Positions 16,182 to 20,998 of a stretch of DNA of 20,998 bases are shown here, one piece after another. This stretch comes from DASSCW01 sp036556695 (GTDB lineage Bacteria > Chloroflexota > Limnocylindria > QHBO01), in assembly GCA_036556695.1 (NCBI GenBank), contig DATBIY010000024.1, forward strand, positions 1 to 20,998, written 5' to 3'. Made by a program: the position numbers and the translations under genes. Numbering within the stretch: the stretch's first letter is position 1; each line of letters begins with the position of its first letter. Under the pieces are notes generated by a model, which worked only from the letters and a program-made list of their open reading frames with translations, was not told the origin of the DNA and searched no databases.

Positions 16182-16222
16182 ACCGGAGGGGTTCGTCGGG
16201 CCGGGAATCGTACTCCTCCGGT
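16182..16222 (-). promoter_or_regulatory. Inverted repeat in dnaA 5' leader
   Basis: ACCGGAGG (16182-16189) and CCTCCGGT (16215-16222) are perfect 8-bp complements. In the dnaA transcript this would be a stem with a 25-nt loop, and it could pair a GGAGG sequence with its complement. It lies 23 bases upstream of the dnaA start codon. Function unknown. Confidence 0.4.
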
Positions 16223-16269
16223 CGGCGCGGGTCCGGCGGATTCGGTCACCCGGCCTCGGGGGTCGGGCC

Positions 16270-16299
16270 AGTGTAGCAGCGGCCTTTTGCAGCGGGCAA
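16270..16299 (-). promoter_or_regulatory. Candidate dnaA promoter
   Basis: The minus strand reads TTGCCC (16294-16299), an 18-base spacer, then TACACT (16270-16275). Transcription would start near 16263, giving a leader of about 100 bases before the dnaA ATG at 16159. This is a reasonable but imperfect sigma-70-type match. Confidence 0.4.
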
Positions 16300-16525
16300 T
16301 GGATGAGGCGGATTTGCTTCCCGGCGTCTTGTACGGAGGGTCCTGGCGGGCTATTCACCCCACGAATCAACGGACGCCGGAGCCCCCGTTGGAGCGGATC
16401 CGGCCCCCGTTTCATTCGTCTGGCGCATGGAATGGGCGCATGGAATGACGGCAGAGCCAGGGGCGGCGGCCGTTCCCGCGCCCGTTCATTCGCAGGGTGC
16501 ATACGCCGCGCCGTGCGGCGGCCGA
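16300..16525. other. Noncoding spacer between dnaA and rpmH promoters
   Basis: This part of the 522-bp dnaA-rpmH gap has no recognisable gene in any frame; its open frames encode low-complexity Arg/Pro/Ser-rich shadows. Visible content is a 13-bp tandem duplication (16422-16447) and a recurring TTCATTCG word. I see no good DnaA box here. Confidence 0.5.
16422..16447. repeat. 13-bp perfect tandem duplication
   Basis: GGCGCATGGAATG is repeated exactly and without spacing (16422-16434 and 16435-16447). It lies about 80 bp upstream of the rpmH -35 box and about 125 bp upstream of the dnaA -35 candidate, so an operator for a regulator bound as two copies is possible. Confidence 0.6.
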
Positions 16526-16556
16526 TTGACACTCCCGACGCGTGGTGCGGTATCAT
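16526..16556 (+). promoter_or_regulatory. rpmH operon promoter
   Basis: A perfect -35 hexamer TTGACA (16526-16531) is followed after 19 bases by TATCAT (16551-16556). The spacer is slightly long, but the pair is the best sigma-70-type promoter in the window. Transcription should start near 16563, just before the structured leader. Confidence 0.65.
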
Positions 16557-16565
16557 CCCGGCGCA

Positions 16566-16650
16566 GAGCGAGATGAGCCGGAAACGGCACCGCAGGAGGC
16601 TGGCGGAAGCCAGCCGTTCGTGTGTTTGCGAAGGTTCCTGCGGCTCGCTC
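16566..16650 (+). ncRNA. Structured leader RNA upstream of rpmH (two nested three-way junctions)
   Basis: Perfect Watson-Crick helices pack this 85-nt segment. P1: 16566-16572 (GAGCGAG) with 16644-16650. P2: GCCG-GAAA-CGGC, 16577-16588. P3: CCGCAGGA, 16590-16597, with 16636-16643. Within P3, P3a is GGCTGGC-GGAA-GCCAGCC, 16598-16615, and P3b is TTCG, 16617-16620, with CGAA, 16629-16632. P2 and P3a are capped by GNRA tetraloops (GAAA and GGAA). P1/P3 and P3/P3a abut with no unpaired bases on one strand, so they could stack coaxially. It begins a few bases after the predicted rpmH transcript start and ends 31 bases before the rpmH ATG. I do not recognise it as a named family. It could be a cis-acting regulator of the rpmH-rnpA operon or a processed RNA. 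Confidence 0.6.
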
Positions 16651-16681
16651 GCCGCTGAACTGTGAGGACTGGCACGCACTG

Positions 16682-16816
16682 ATGAAGAGGACCTATCAGC
16701 CCAAGAAGCGCGCTCGGAAGCGGGAACACGGCTTCCGCGCCCGCATGGCTTCGAAGGGCGGACGGCGCGTGCTGGCCCGTCGACGCGCGAAGGGGCGCAA
16801 GCGGCTCACCGCCTGA
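16682..16816 (+). CDS. rpmH: 50S ribosomal protein L34 (bL34)
   Basis: A 44-residue, strongly basic protein beginning MKRTYQPKKRARKREHGFRARM and ending GRKRLTA, diagnostic for bL34 of the large ribosomal subunit. Longer readings from an in-frame GTG at 16622 were rejected because MKRTYQP is the family's near-universal N-terminus. The nearest Shine-Dalgarno-like sequence, GAGG at 16664-16667, is 14 bases from the ATG, longer than usual, and it sits just outside the folded leader, so the leader structure could affect initiation. It is the first gene of the rpmH-rnpA-yidD-yidC-jag series and is divergent from dnaA. Confidence 0.97.
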   Translation: MKRTYQPKKRARKREHGFRARMASKGGRRVLARRRAKGRKRLTA

Positions 16817-16833
16817 CGCGCGAGGCGCGCACG

Positions 16834-17169
16834 GTGCCTGCCTTCATCGCGCTGCGGCGCAAGGCGGACTTCGACGCCCTCGCTCGGAGCGGAACGGCCC
16901 GCTCGCACCGGATGCTGGTGCTGCGATCGCTGCGCACCGGCCGGCCGGAGACGAGGGTCGGCTTGAGCACTCCCCGGTCGCTTGGCGGGGCGGTTCAGCG
17001 CAATCGGGTGCGGCGCCGCCTGCGCGAGCTGGTTCGCGAGCGTCGCGGCTCGATCGGGGCCGGCTGGGACCTGCTCCTGATCGCGCGGCCGGAGGCGGCG
17101 GAGGCGAGCTACGCGCAGCTGCGCGTGGCGCTTGGATCGCTCCTGGAGCGATCGGAAGTCGGGGTATGA
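16834..17169 (+). CDS. rnpA: Ribonuclease P protein component
   Basis: A 111-residue basic protein that binds RNase P RNA and supports tRNA 5' maturation. The family signature is present: RKADFDALARSG near the N-terminus, RVGLSTPRSLGGAVQRNRVRRRLRE with the RNR motif at about residues 56-65, and WDLLLIARPEAAEASYAQL near the C-terminus. The start is GTG at 16834, 17 bases after the rpmH stop, with GAGG at 16822-16825 eight bases upstream. Its stop overlaps the yidD start (ATGA). Location directly after rpmH is the standard bacterial arrangement. Confidence 0.95.
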   Translation: MPAFIALRRKADFDALARSGTARSHRMLVLRSLRTGRPETRVGLSTPRSLGGAVQRNRVRRRLRELVRERRGSIGAGWDLLLIARPEAAEASYAQLRVALGSLLERSEVGV

Positions 17170-17372
17170 GGAAGATCGGCCTGGGCATGGTTCGCGGCTA
17201 CCAGTTCCTGTTTGCCTGGCTGCCGCCCAGCTGCCGCTACGTGCCCTCCTGCTCCGAGTACACCTACGCCGCCATCGAGCGCTACGGGCTGCTGCGTGGC
17301 TCGTGGATGGGCATGAAGCGCATCGCGCGCTGTCATCCCCTCCACCCCGGCGGCTACGACCCGGTCCGATAG
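17166..17372 (+). CDS. yidD: Membrane protein insertion efficiency factor YidD
   Basis: A 68-residue protein with the complete YidD/DUF37 signature: YQFLFAWLPPSCRYVPSCSEY, then YAAIERYGLLRGSWMGMKRIARCHPLHPGGYDPV. The three conserved cysteines and the ChP..GG.DPV ending are all present. YidD is membrane-associated through an amphipathic helix and aids YidC-dependent insertion. The ATG overlaps the rnpA stop by 4 bp, indicating translational coupling, and yidC follows after 21 bases. Confidence 0.96.
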   Translation: MRKIGLGMVRGYQFLFAWLPPSCRYVPSCSEYTYAAIERYGLLRGSWMGMKRIARCHPLHPGGYDPVR

Positions 17373-17393
17373 AGCAGGGAAGAGACGACTGAT

Positions 17394-18521
17394 TTGACCC
17401 CGATCATCGGCGCCGGCTTCTTCGGGATAGAGCACTTCACGCCGCCCTGGGACTTCTTCTTTCTGCCGCTCTTCAACCTGCTGGTCTTCCTGTACCGCAT
17501 CCTGTTCACCGACCTGGCGGTGGCGATCATCATCTTCACCGTCATCATCCGGCTGGTCCTGTGGCCGCTGTTCGTGCGGCAGATTCGGTCACAGAAGGAG
17601 ATGCAGCGGATGCAGCCGCTGGTTCGCGAGATCCAGCGCAAGCACAAGGGCAATCGGCAGAAGGTCACCGAAGAGACCATGGCCCTGTACCGCGAGCACG
17701 GGGTCAACCAATTCGGCGGCTGCCTGCCGCTGCTGCTGCAGATGCCGATCCTGATCGCGCTCTACTCGGTGCTCAACCGCATCTCGAGCGTGGTGACCTA
17801 CACCGCACCGGACAACCTGAAGGACCAGTTCCAGGCCTTCCTGGCGAGCAACCCTGCCATCTCCTCCATCGGCACCAACCAGTACCGAATCGAGTTCAGC
17901 GGCCCGTGCAACGTGCCGTCGGATTTCGCGGCATTCCTGCCGCTCAACTGCCAGCTCATTGATCCGCTGAAGCTGACTCAGCCGATCGACACCACCGTGG
18001 GCTGGCTATTCAACCTCGACCTGGGCAGGATCGACCACGTCTTCTCGTTGCCGGTCCTGGGGATCACCATCAGTGCGCTGGCGATCATCACCGGCCTGCT
18101 GCAGTTCGTGCAGGCCAAGATGACGAGCCCGCAGCCGAACCCGGACGATCCCATGTCGAGCACGACCACCACCATGATCTACCTGTTCCCGATCATGATG
18201 GTCTTCTGGGGCGCCTTCCTCCCGAGCGGCCTGATCCTGTACTACGGGGTCCTGACCCTCACCCTGATCGTCCAGCAGTTCCTGCTGATGGGCTGGGGCA
18301 ACCTCTTCCCGCTCTTCGGCTGGCAGCCCAGCTGGGCGGCCCCACCCGATACCGCTCCGCCACCGCGACGTCTCGCCACCGATGAAGGGCGTGGCGCGGG
18401 AGACACGAGCACCGGACGGGCTGACCGTCCGCCAACCAGCAACGGCCCGGGCAGCGCCCCCGGCGATGGCCGGCAGAAGCCGCGCTCTGGGCCCCGACGA
18501 CGACGAGGCCGAAGACGATGA
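17394..18521 (+). CDS. yidC: YidC/Oxa1 family membrane protein insertase
   Basis: A 375-residue polytopic membrane insertase of the short (Gram-positive/Oxa1-like) type, lacking the large periplasmic domain of proteobacterial YidC. The first core helix carries IIFTVIIRLVLWPLF with the conserved groove arginine, followed by the cytoplasmic hairpin RSQKEMQRMQPLVREIQRK and the NQFGGCLPLLLQMPILIALY segment. The later helices include MIYLFPIMMVFWGAFLPSGLILYY. The C-terminal ~60 residues are Pro/Arg-rich and end in RRRRGRRR, a basic tail that may contact ribosomes. The start is TTG at 17394 with GGGAAGAG a short distance upstream. The last codons overlap the jag ATG (ATGA at 18518-18521). There is no lipoprotein cysteine at the N-terminus. 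Confidence 0.95.
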   Translation: MTPIIGAGFFGIEHFTPPWDFFFLPLFNLLVFLYRILFTDLAVAIIIFTVIIRLVLWPLFVRQIRSQKEMQRMQPLVREIQRKHKGNRQKVTEETMALYREHGVNQFGGCLPLLLQMPILIALYSVLNRISSVVTYTAPDNLKDQFQAFLASNPAISSIGTNQYRIEFSGPCNVPSDFAAFLPLNCQLIDPLKLTQPIDTTVGWLFNLDLGRIDHVFSLPVLGITISALAIITGLLQFVQAKMTSPQPNPDDPMSSTTTTMIYLFPIMMVFWGAFLPSGLILYYGVLTLTLIVQQFLLMGWGNLFPLFGWQPSWAAPPDTAPPPRRLATDEGRGAGDTSTGRADRPPTSNGPGSAPGDGRQKPRSGPRRRRGRRR

Positions 18522-19486
18522 CATTCAAGGAATTCAGCGGAAAGAACGTCGAGGAAGCGATCCGCAGCGCGATGAAGGAATTCGCCGCGGATCTCTCCGA
18601 CCTGGACATCGAGATCCTGTCGCAGGGCAGCCGCGGCATCCTGGGCGTTGGAGGCGAGGAGGCTCGCATCCTGGCTGCGCCGAAGTCGGCGGTGGCTGCC
18701 GCGGACACGGTGCGCGTCGCGGACGCCGGCGACCTCGCGGCGGACGAGCCCGCGGAAGCGCCGCAGAATGGCACGGCCGTCGACGACCAGCCGAGCGAGC
18801 AGCTGGCCGACCTCGCGCGCAGCGAGCGTGGCAGCCGGACGCGAGGCGGCCGCGGCCGTGGGGGACGGTCGCGCACAGGCGAGCGCTCGGAGCGGGGCGG
18901 TCGTGAACCGCGCGCGCGGGAACGCTCCGAGGCACGGCCGGCCCGCGAGCCACGCACCGACCGGCCGCCGCGCGAGCCCGCGCCGTTCATCCCGGCGAAG
19001 CCGCTCGAGGAGCTCAGCGACGCCGAGCGCAGCGCCATCGAGGGCGGGCGCGAGGTCCTGCAGCAGATGCTGGAGCTGATGGGCGTGGACGCGACCGTCG
19101 AGATCGTGATGGGCAGCGAGACGACCAAGCTCAACGTGAAGGGCGCCGACCTGGGCGTGCTCATCGGCCGCCGCGGGGAGAAGCTCGCCAGCCTGCAGCA
19201 CCTGGTCAACCTCATCGTGGCCAAGCGCGAGGGGCAGTGGCACCGCATCAGCGTCGACGTGGAGAACTACCGCGGCCGGCGAGAGGAGCAGCTGCGCGAC
19301 GTCGCAGAGCGCGCCGCCAAGCGCGTCATCCAGAGCGGCAAGATCATCCAGCTCGAGCCCATGCCGGCCGTGGAGCGGCGCATCGTGCACATGGCGCTGG
19401 TCGAGAACGCCAAGGTCCGCACCCAGAGCGTCGGCGTGGAGCCGAACCGGCGGATCGTGGTGCTGCCGGCGACCAGGGTGGAGTGA
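18518..19486 (+). CDS. jag: Jag/KhpB RNA-binding protein (Jag_N, KH, R3H)
   Basis: A 322-residue protein with the three-domain order of Jag (KhpB/EloR). A Jag_N domain (residues 1-52, MTFKEFSGKNVEEAI with SRGILGVGGEEARI) comes first, then a long disordered linker (about 53-158) that is very rich in Arg, Gly, Glu and Ser, including RG-rich runs such as RTRGGRGRGGRSRTG. A KH domain with the GRRG loop (about 215-220) and an R3H domain with RRIVH (about 284-290) follow. Family members bind RNA and influence cell elongation and division in firmicutes. Translation is coupled to yidC by a 4-bp overlap. The RG-rich linker is longer and more basic than I would expect and may itself bind RNA. Confidence 0.93.
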   Translation: MTFKEFSGKNVEEAIRSAMKEFAADLSDLDIEILSQGSRGILGVGGEEARILAAPKSAVAAADTVRVADAGDLAADEPAEAPQNGTAVDDQPSEQLADLARSERGSRTRGGRGRGGRSRTGERSERGGREPRARERSEARPAREPRTDRPPREPAPFIPAKPLEELSDAERSAIEGGREVLQQMLELMGVDATVEIVMGSETTKLNVKGADLGVLIGRRGEKLASLQHLVNLIVAKREGQWHRISVDVENYRGRREEQLRDVAERAAKRVIQSGKIIQLEPMPAVERRIVHMALVENAKVRTQSVGVEPNRRIVVLPATRVE

Positions 19487-19506
19487 GCGCCAGGACCGAC
19501 AGCCGC

Positions 19507-19512
19507 TAGGCT
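19507..19512 (+). promoter_or_regulatory. Possible -10 box of a leaderless small gene
   Basis: TAGGCT ends eight bases before the ATG at 19521, and no ribosome site is visible between jag and that ATG. This resembles the TANNNT placement of leaderless genes, but one hexamer is weak evidence. Confidence 0.25.
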
Positions 19513-19520
19513 TACCGGGC

Positions 19521-19943
19521 ATGGAGGGCCCGTGCGCCATCGGGCGCCTGTACTCGGGCGGACCCTGGATCGGCTTCCAGGCCGATGGCGCCGCTGCACT
19601 CGCGGTGGGCACCGAGCACGACGTGCGCCTCGAGCCGGCCGATGACGCCACGCTCATCGCGCTGGCGATCGCCTACTTCGACGAGGCCTTCGACGACCCG
19701 CCGCCCGACCTCGAGGCGACCCACGAGGACATCTCGGCGCTATTGCGTGGCGTGATGGCGGCCGAGCCCGACGGGGAGCGCCGCCGCCTGCTGTCGGAGG
19801 CGGTTGACGCTATCGACGACGGACTGGCGCACGACGCGGTGACCTCGCGCCTATTGGCGGCCATGCCGCGGGCACAGAACGAGCAGGCCGCCGATCCGGT
19901 CGACCTGCTCGTGGAGCGCGCCAGGGCGCTGCTTCGGGACTAG
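19521..19943 (+). CDS. Uncharacterised small acidic protein
   Basis: I do not recognise this 140-residue protein. It has no membrane segment or signal peptide, is acidic, and is probably mostly alpha-helical after a short beta-rich start (CAIGRLYSGGPWIGFQADG). The central part has long Ala/Leu/Asp/Glu-rich helices (ATLIALAIAYFDEAFDD and RRRLLSEAVDAIDDGL). It follows jag by 34 bases in the same direction and may be read from the same transcript. Coding is supported by a clear high-GC third-position pattern and by its stop, which shares a CTAG palindrome with the convergent neighbour. Start choice is uncertain because no ribosome site is visible. Confidence 0.6.
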   Translation: MEGPCAIGRLYSGGPWIGFQADGAAALAVGTEHDVRLEPADDATLIALAIAYFDEAFDDPPPDLEATHEDISALLRGVMAAEPDGERRRLLSEAVDAIDDGLAHDAVTSRLLAAMPRAQNEQAADPVDLLVERARALLRD

Positions 19944-20473
19944 GTCCGGTCGTCGTCCATCGGCTGCGATGGCGGCGCCGACTGTGTTGGCGGGGCGGCA
20001 GGTGGCGCCGGCTCGACCGCGGGCGGCGGAGCTGCGCTGCCCGTGCTCGCACCGGTGCTGGGAGCGGACCCGAGCTGGAACTTGCCTCCCTCTGCCTGGA
20101 ACTCCTGCCAGCCAGCCCAACCCATCATCAATCCGCCGGCGATGCCGATCAGGATGCCGACGAACCACAGGCCGCCATAGACGCCGAAGGCGCCCAGCGC
20201 CGGCAGGATCGCCAGGAGTCCCAGCAGCGCGCCCACGCCAGCAATGCCGCCCACCACCAGCATTAGGCTGCCCTTGCTGCCCGGTAGCGTCGTCGACGGC
20301 GACCACTGGGGCATGAACACGATGGCGAGCATGGCGATCCCAAGAATCACCGACAGCCAGAGCCCCCCAGCGCCGTAGAAGCTGCCGATCTGGGAAACAA
20401 TGGCGCCCAGGATGGCCGCCCCGGCCCCGTAGACCGCCAGCTTCTCGTTCGAACCGAGCTTGGAAAGATCCAT
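19940..20473 (-). CDS. Small polytopic membrane protein, function unknown
   Basis: A 177-residue protein with about four hydrophobic segments between residues 12 and 120 (LAVYGAGAAILGAIVSQIG, LWLSVILGIAMLAIVFM, LMLVVGGIAGVGALLGLLAILPAL, LWFVGILIGIAGGLMMGWAG) and a Pro/Ala/Ser-rich soluble tail ending PMDDDRT. The start is the ATG at 20473 (MDLSKLGSNEKLAVYG) with GGAGG eleven bases upstream. A longer reading from 20593 adds residues with no membrane or family character and was rejected. I cannot assign a family. The gene is convergent with the small acidic gene and the two stops overlap in CTAG at 19940-19943. It lies downstream of ssrA in the same direction, separated by a terminator-like hairpin. 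Confidence 0.75.
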   Translation of the reverse strand: MDLSKLGSNEKLAVYGAGAAILGAIVSQIGSFYGAGGLWLSVILGIAMLAIVFMPQWSPSTTLPGSKGSLMLVVGGIAGVGALLGLLAILPALGAFGVYGGLWFVGILIGIAGGLMMGWAGWQEFQAEGGKFQLGSAPSTGASTGSAAPPPAVEPAPPAAPPTQSAPPSQPMDDDRT

Positions 20474-20552
20474 CAGCCGAGATGCCTCCGTTCCGCGGCC
20501 GGCGAAATGATCGGGATTGGACGGTGCCGCGTGGCGGGCACGGTAGCACAGG

Positions 20553-20585
20553 GATCGGCCGGTTCCTAGGGTATCGGCCCGTTCC
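20553..20585. repeat. Imperfect direct repeat upstream of the small membrane protein gene
   Basis: ATCGGCCGGTTCC (20554-20566) recurs as ATCGGCCCGTTCC (20573-20585) with one difference, at a 19-bp period. It lies between the ssrA terminator and the membrane protein gene. An operator is possible; the ATCGGCC core also occurs in the nearby terminator stem and in the origin. Confidence 0.45.
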
Positions 20586-20594
20586 CGAGGCACG

Positions 20595-20625
20595 AAATCG
20601 GCCCCGCCGCCAGGGCGAGGCCGAT
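20595..20625 (-). terminator. Intrinsic-type terminator downstream of ssrA
   Basis: Read leftward, ATCGGCC (20619-20625) and GGCCGAT (20597-20603) form a 7-bp stem whose GC-rich interior can pair further (TCGCC with GGCG). The stem runs into TTTCGT. It lies 12 bases past the tmRNA 3' CCA end. The T-run is short, so termination strength is uncertain. Confidence 0.55.
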
Positions 20626-20636
20626 GGGATGAGTGC

Positions 20637-20997
20637 TGGTGGAGATGGGGGAGAATCGAACTCCCCGTCCAGAACCGAGTTGCCGGGAACGTGCTACAGG
20701 TTTGTCCGGCCTACGAGCGTTTCGCTGGGCAGGCCCCCGACCGGCGGGGTGCACCGCTCGCTATCCGGCAGCCTTTCGGCCCTTTGACGCCACTCACCGG
20801 AGTCGGCGGCGCCGCACCTCCCCTGATGACATCTTCGCCGTCCGGGGAGGGGGGACGACGTCGATGCTCACTGTCTAAGCAGCGAGAGCAACTTGACGAT
20901 TGCCAGTTGCTGGCTTGCCCGCGGTTTAACGAGGCCATGCGGGCGACCTCGACCTGCAGTTCCCGGTTCCTGAGCCCTGTCGAAACCTGACATCCCC
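20637..20997 (-). ncRNA. ssrA: Transfer-messenger RNA (tmRNA)
   Basis: A 361-nt one-piece tmRNA that rescues stalled ribosomes with SmpB. The 5' end reads GGGGATGTCAGGTTTCGACAGGG, the conserved tmRNA start. The 3' end has a T-arm GGGGAGTTCGATTCTCCCC, the acceptor strand CATCTCC, and an encoded CCA (20637-20639). The 5' GGGGATG pairs with CATCTCC, with one G-U, to make the acceptor stem. The tag reading frame ends ALAA-stop, the classical degron. Resume-codon context UUAAACC-GCG has A at -4 as expected. The promoter lies beyond the right edge. smpB is not in the window. The long frames seen in this stretch on both strands are not genes. Confidence 0.96.
20875..20922 (-). other. tmRNA proteolysis-tag reading frame
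   Basis: Fifteen codons from the likely resume codon GCG (20920-20922) to TAG (20875-20877) give AGKPATGNRQVALAA. The ALAA ending is what ClpXP/ClpAP-type proteases recognise. The resume codon is inferred from frame and upstream context; GGC, the next codon, is a less likely alternative. Confidence 0.8.
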
Positions 20998-20998
20998 A

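Noticed and set aside
16160..16249. N-terminal extension of DnaA from the ATG at 16249
   Set aside because: The added 30 residues are Pro/Arg-rich and unlike domain I; the ATG at 16159 gives the typical start and has GGGAG upstream.
16573..16590. Hammerhead-ribozyme-like words (GATGAG and GGAAAC) in the rpmH leader
   Set aside because: The GAAA is the loop of a small hairpin rather than the core strand after stem II, and CTGATGA is absent.
20641..20670. A tRNA T-arm-like sequence suggesting a tRNA gene
   Set aside because: It is the 3' end of tmRNA: the matching 5' acceptor strand is ~350 bases away, with the tag frame and tmRNA 5' consensus.
20691..20990. Open frames on both strands over the right edge
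   Set aside because: They lie wholly within ssrA and show no protein family character.
1..20998. Mobile elements, CRISPR arrays, toxin-antitoxin or defence genes
   Set aside because: No transposase, integrase, regular spaced repeats or defence-type domains are visible; the window is mostly conserved origin-proximal housekeeping genes.

Overview
This is a high-GC bacterial chromosome segment centred on a replication origin. The layout is the canonical one: dciA (DUF721) - recF - dnaN - oriC - dnaA read leftward, and rpmH - rnpA - yidD - yidC - jag read rightward. A complete tmRNA gene (ssrA) reads leftward at the right edge. The very high GC content, GTG and TTG starts, a bifunctional-nuclease-family gene close to recF and two cytoplasm-to-propeller fusion proteins suggest a Chloroflexota lineage (Limnocylindria/Ellin6529-like). 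That placement is inference from protein style and gene order, not a database match. I see no insertion sequence, prophage, CRISPR array or tRNA gene.

Left part (1-8664): a two-gene envelope-stress-like unit (LiaF-like toastrack protein and PspC-domain protein) is followed by a glycosylation locus. One giant leftward gene (1349-6259) encodes two GT-C glycosyltransferase modules in one chain, the second being a PMT/GT39 module with a roughly 350-residue beta-propeller-like insertion. Divergent from it are a DUF2723 GT-C membrane protein and a translationally coupled GT2 glycosyltransferase of the polyprenyl-phosphate-sugar synthase type. The GT2 enzyme probably makes the lipid-linked sugar donor that the membrane enzymes use outside the cell. 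A 222-bp convergent gap (8665-8886) holds a strong inverted-repeat fold.

Middle (8887-16159): leftward genes run dnaA, dnaN, recF, dciA, then a PP2C-like/TM/propeller fusion whose phosphatase domain looks catalytically degenerate, then a BFN-domain protein. The dnaA-dnaN gap carries DnaA-box-like sites, three of them at 20-21 bp spacing, plus one relatively AT-rich patch, and is the likely oriC.

Right part (16160-20998): a 520-bp gap separates dnaA from rpmH. It holds a dnaA promoter candidate, a 13-bp tandem duplication, a TTGACA promoter for rpmH, and a compact leader with two nested three-way junctions and two GNRA tetraloops just upstream of rpmH. That leader is the most interesting unexplained signal in the window. 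The rnpA/yidD and yidC/jag pairs overlap by 4 bp (ATGA). After jag come one unrecognised small gene, a convergent small membrane protein, a terminator and ssrA, whose predicted tag is AGKPATGNRQVALAA.
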